From the IMG/VR virus record IMGVR_UViG_3300025030_000139, positions 1 to 52,898 of that record: DNA of 52,898 nucleotides. One strand, given 5' to 3'. Within the stretch, counting starts at the first letter, position 1, and each line of letters begins with the position of its first letter. Under the pieces are notes generated by a model. The model made no database searches. It had not been told where the DNA came from and worked only from the letters and a program-made list of their open reading frames with translations. The stretch comes from a virus. A program made the translations under genes and the position numbers. Shown here in pieces: positions 51,001 to 52,898 of the stretch.

Positions 51001-52599
51001 CCTCACCTTCCGATCGTCCAACAGCGCCCTTCTCGCCAGGTACACCGCCAAATGATCCGGCACCCCCAGTGTCAGTCTCACCGTCTCATTGCTCGGATCA
51101 TACGACGTGCCCGTGATCAGCGATGTCAACCCCGCGCCCGAGACCCCCACCACGTCGCCCAAAAAATTCTCGATGCGCACGCGCTGCCCGGCCAGCACCC
51201 GGCACACCGGAATCTCAGGCCCGGATGCGGTGCGGATCGTCCCCTTCACCACGATCGGCGCCGTAACCCTGTACTTCGCGTCCTTGTTCGCGGCCAGCAC
51301 GCGCCGCGCGTAATTCAGCGCCGTCGCCTGGCTCGCCGTCCCGGCATCCAGCACCAGATGCTGCTCGCCGTACAACGCGATCGACGCCGCGTCTTTCAAA
51401 TTCGCGTCGTCGTCCGGCGTCAGGATGATGTTGCGGTTATTCGCGTCGTCGCGGTATTTCACGACGATCCAGTTGAACACGCTGCCGATGACCGCGCGCT
51501 TGATCTCGAAACTGCCGCTCACATTCGGCTCGTCCAGTCTCAGCGCATAATCGGTATTAGCTAATGACGGATAAGCCTGAAAGCACAGCACCGGTTTGCC
51601 GTCCGGCGTGGCCGCGCGATCGCTGCTCACGAAATACACCGCCCACGGGTTGAACGAATCATCCCCGAACGCCGCCGCCCGGACCAGGAGGCTGTTGATC
51701 GCCTCTGGCCCATCGGTCAGGAACGACTCCAGCACGAATGCATTCGTGGCGATCTTGGACTCGTCGGCGTTGATCTCGCTCAGATGTGCCCGCACATCCT
51801 GGACCACGCTTGTCGGCGTGATGCCGCCCGTCTCGCTGTACACCGTCATCCCGCTGATCCGGCCGTACACCGCCGCCGCCGGAGTCTGGCTCGCATTGCT
51901 CATAAACTGGAACTGCAGCGCCTGGCGCGGTGTGCCCAGCGTCACATCGTGCGCGCTCGGCGTGCCGTCGCTCGTGTTGTTGAACACGTTGCTCGCGCCC
52001 ACCGTATCGCGCATCCGCGTCTCCCAACTCTGCCCGCTCGTCCGGTTTTTGCTGTTCGCCACGATCCGTTTGATCGTCTCGCCCGTCGGCATCGTGTACG
52101 CAAACGCCGCCACGATGTCCCCGTTCCCCCACGTCCGCGTCTGCGGCCCCACGCTGATCCGGTTCTCCCGATCGATGTTGACCAATTGGTCGTAGTCGTC
52201 GTTCTGCGGCTGCCGCACCCACACATCCTCGCTTAGGCGGATGTCCGCCCAGACCTTGTTCCACGTGCGCGCTAACAGCGCCCCCCACTGGCCCACACCC
52301 TCCAGCACCATGCCCTGCTCGCGCTCTTCCACGCGCAGCGCAATCTCGCCGATCACGCCCTCCCACACGATCACCAGCCCGTTGAAGATGGCCATGCGCT
52401 GCATCTCGCGCACCAGCCAGGCCCGCGTCACCTCGCGCGGCGCGAAGACCCGCGCCGGTCCGTACAACCCGCCCGGATAGAACGTGCTGAAGGACTCGAT
52501 GACAGCATTCTCGATCGAGCCGTCCACGTCCAGCACCGGCGTCGTGCCGCTGCTGTAAATGACCACGCGCAAATCGTTGCCTGAAATCTGCGGCGTCAT
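50998..52599 (-). CDS. Tail hub / baseplate protein
   Basis: 533 residues; ATG 52599 overlaps the upstream stop. N-terminal part begins TPQISGNDLRVVIYSSGTTP with AWLVREMQRMAIFNGLVIVW. A central region rich in beta strands (ISVGPQTRTWGNGDIVAAFA, TVYSETGGITPTSVVQDVRA) follows. The C-terminal part (HLVLDAGTASQATALNYARR, IPVCRVLAGQRVRIENFLGD) resembles hub proteins in which A-x-x-x-A-R-R-x-L-A-x precedes a G-x-R-V-R strand. Position after the LamG tail protein fits a tail hub. Family call is moderate. Confidence 0.68.
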   Translation of the reverse strand: MTPQISGNDLRVVIYSSGTTPVLDVDGSIENAVIESFSTFYPGGLYGPARVFAPREVTRAWLVREMQRMAIFNGLVIVWEGVIGEIALRVEEREQGMVLEGVGQWGALLARTWNKVWADIRLSEDVWVRQPQNDDYDQLVNIDRENRISVGPQTRTWGNGDIVAAFAYTMPTGETIKRIVANSKNRTSGQSWETRMRDTVGASNVFNNTSDGTPSAHDVTLGTPRQALQFQFMSNASQTPAAAVYGRISGMTVYSETGGITPTSVVQDVRAHLSEINADESKIATNAFVLESFLTDGPEAINSLLVRAAAFGDDSFNPWAVYFVSSDRAATPDGKPVLCFQAYPSLANTDYALRLDEPNVSGSFEIKRAVIGSVFNWIVVKYRDDANNRNIILTPDDDANLKDAASIALYGEQHLVLDAGTASQATALNYARRVLAANKDAKYRVTAPIVVKGTIRTASGPEIPVCRVLAGQRVRIENFLGDVVGVSGAGLTSLITGTSYDPSNETVRLTLGVPDHLAVYLARRALLDDRKVR

Positions 52600-52898
52600 A
52601 GCAGCTCGTACCTCGGCGTGATCGTCACGCGCGTATAGTTCATCGTCTTCGTCAGCGAGAAAGCCTCGCCGATCTCACCCCGCGCCGTCAGCCAGAGATT
52701 GATGCGGTCCGGTTCTGCTTCGATTAGTGCACCTGTTGAACTCAAAAATTCTGTCAGCGTAAATCCAAAATCTGTCTCCCCGCGCGTGACGGCCCGCATC
52801 CCTTCCAGCACGATCGTTCCTCCGATTCCGCCCGACGGGGATTCGATCTTGAGCGACGGCACGCCGCCGATCAATAGGTAGTCTACCGTCACGTTCGC
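52596..52898 (-). CDS. C-terminal end of the LamG tail protein (continuation across the circle junction)
   Basis: Open to the right edge in the same frame as 1-2279. Bases 52747-52898 duplicate the window start, so the unique part is 52746-52596. It ends TGA 52598-52596, overlapping the hub ATG. Beta-rich end: RINLWLTARGEIGEAFSLTK. Confidence 0.85.
   Translation of the reverse strand, partial: ANVTVDYLLIGGVPSLKIESPSGGIGGTIVLEGMRAVTRGETDFGFTLTEFLSSTGALIEAEPDRINLWLTARGEIGEAFSLTKTMNYTRVTITPRYELL
52747..52898. repeat. Direct terminal overlap, right copy
   Basis: Repeat of 1-152; see that entry. One mismatch at 52772. Confidence 0.95.

Noticed and set aside
1-52898. Overabundance of GATC/CGATCG words as a methylation or HIP1-like signal
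   Set aside because: Noticeably frequent, but GATCG is also favoured by codon choice here and cannot be counted reliably by eye.

Overview
The window reads as one essentially complete genome of a temperate tailed phage (siphovirus-like: long tape measure protein, tail-tube protein, tail chaperone with a frameshifted extension). Bases 1-152 recur as 52747-52898 with a single mismatch, and the gene that runs off the left edge continues in frame at the right edge. The contig therefore closes to a circle of about 52,746 bp. The sequence is GC-rich. Its spacers are packed with host-type dispersed repeats, and it encodes a Flp-type pilin segment and a lipoprotein with an Excalibur-like tail. Together these suggest a bacterial host such as a member of Chloroflexota, but the host is an inference.

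Layout, in minus-strand transcription order. (1) 41.3-36.8 kb: Cro-like HTH, a tyrosine recombinase, small membrane proteins, a LexA-like winged helix, a C2H2 finger and a Cas4-like nuclease. (2) 36.7-30.2 kb: a membrane-anchored winged-helix protein, a Vsr/DUF559-like nuclease, a membrane FtsK/VirB4-like ATPase with a coiled-coil membrane partner, and a chimeric DnaB-N/RepA-type helicase followed by an inverted-iteron origin candidate. (3) 29.8-22.1 kb: a block resembling the PRTRC system, with a ubiquitin-like protein (C), an E2-like protein (B), a JAMM isopeptidase (A), an E1/ThiF protein, and E- and F-like proteins, then a pilin-like protein and a HerA-type ATPase. (4) 22.0-21.6 kb: promoter, leader ORF and intrinsic terminator in front of the late genes. 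(5) 21.6 kb through 1 and on through the circle junction to 45.4 kb: holin candidate, terminase, a protease-scaffold-capsid fusion, connector proteins, portal, tail genes with an inserted glycosyltransferase and methyltransferase, fibres, and an M23 lysis peptidase.

The only plus-strand block (41.4-45.4 kb) is the lysogeny and cargo region. It holds an XRE repressor divergent from the Cro-like gene, small membrane and lipoprotein genes, an array of RNA hairpins followed by an NYN-domain ribonuclease, a 42-nt copy of the 3' half of a tRNA-Asn gene (probable attP), and an integrase. A 9-bp palindrome, TGCAAAGCA, lies in the repressor/Cro intergenic region and again over the -35 region of the NYN hairpin module, which suggests shared control.

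Two repeat classes shape the genome. Short 7-9 nt iterated arrays sit at many gene boundaries and supply termini of several proteins. A palindromic element (arms such as CCCCTCTCC/GGAGAGGGG, followed by GGGGGTGAGG) occurs about 16 times, often in frame inside genes. The strongest leads for new biology are the phage-borne ubiquitin-like module, the hairpin-array/NYN ribonuclease cassette, the capsid polyprotein with an internal start, the inverted-iteron origin, and the in-frame palindromic elements. All functional statements come from reading motifs by eye; no database search was run.
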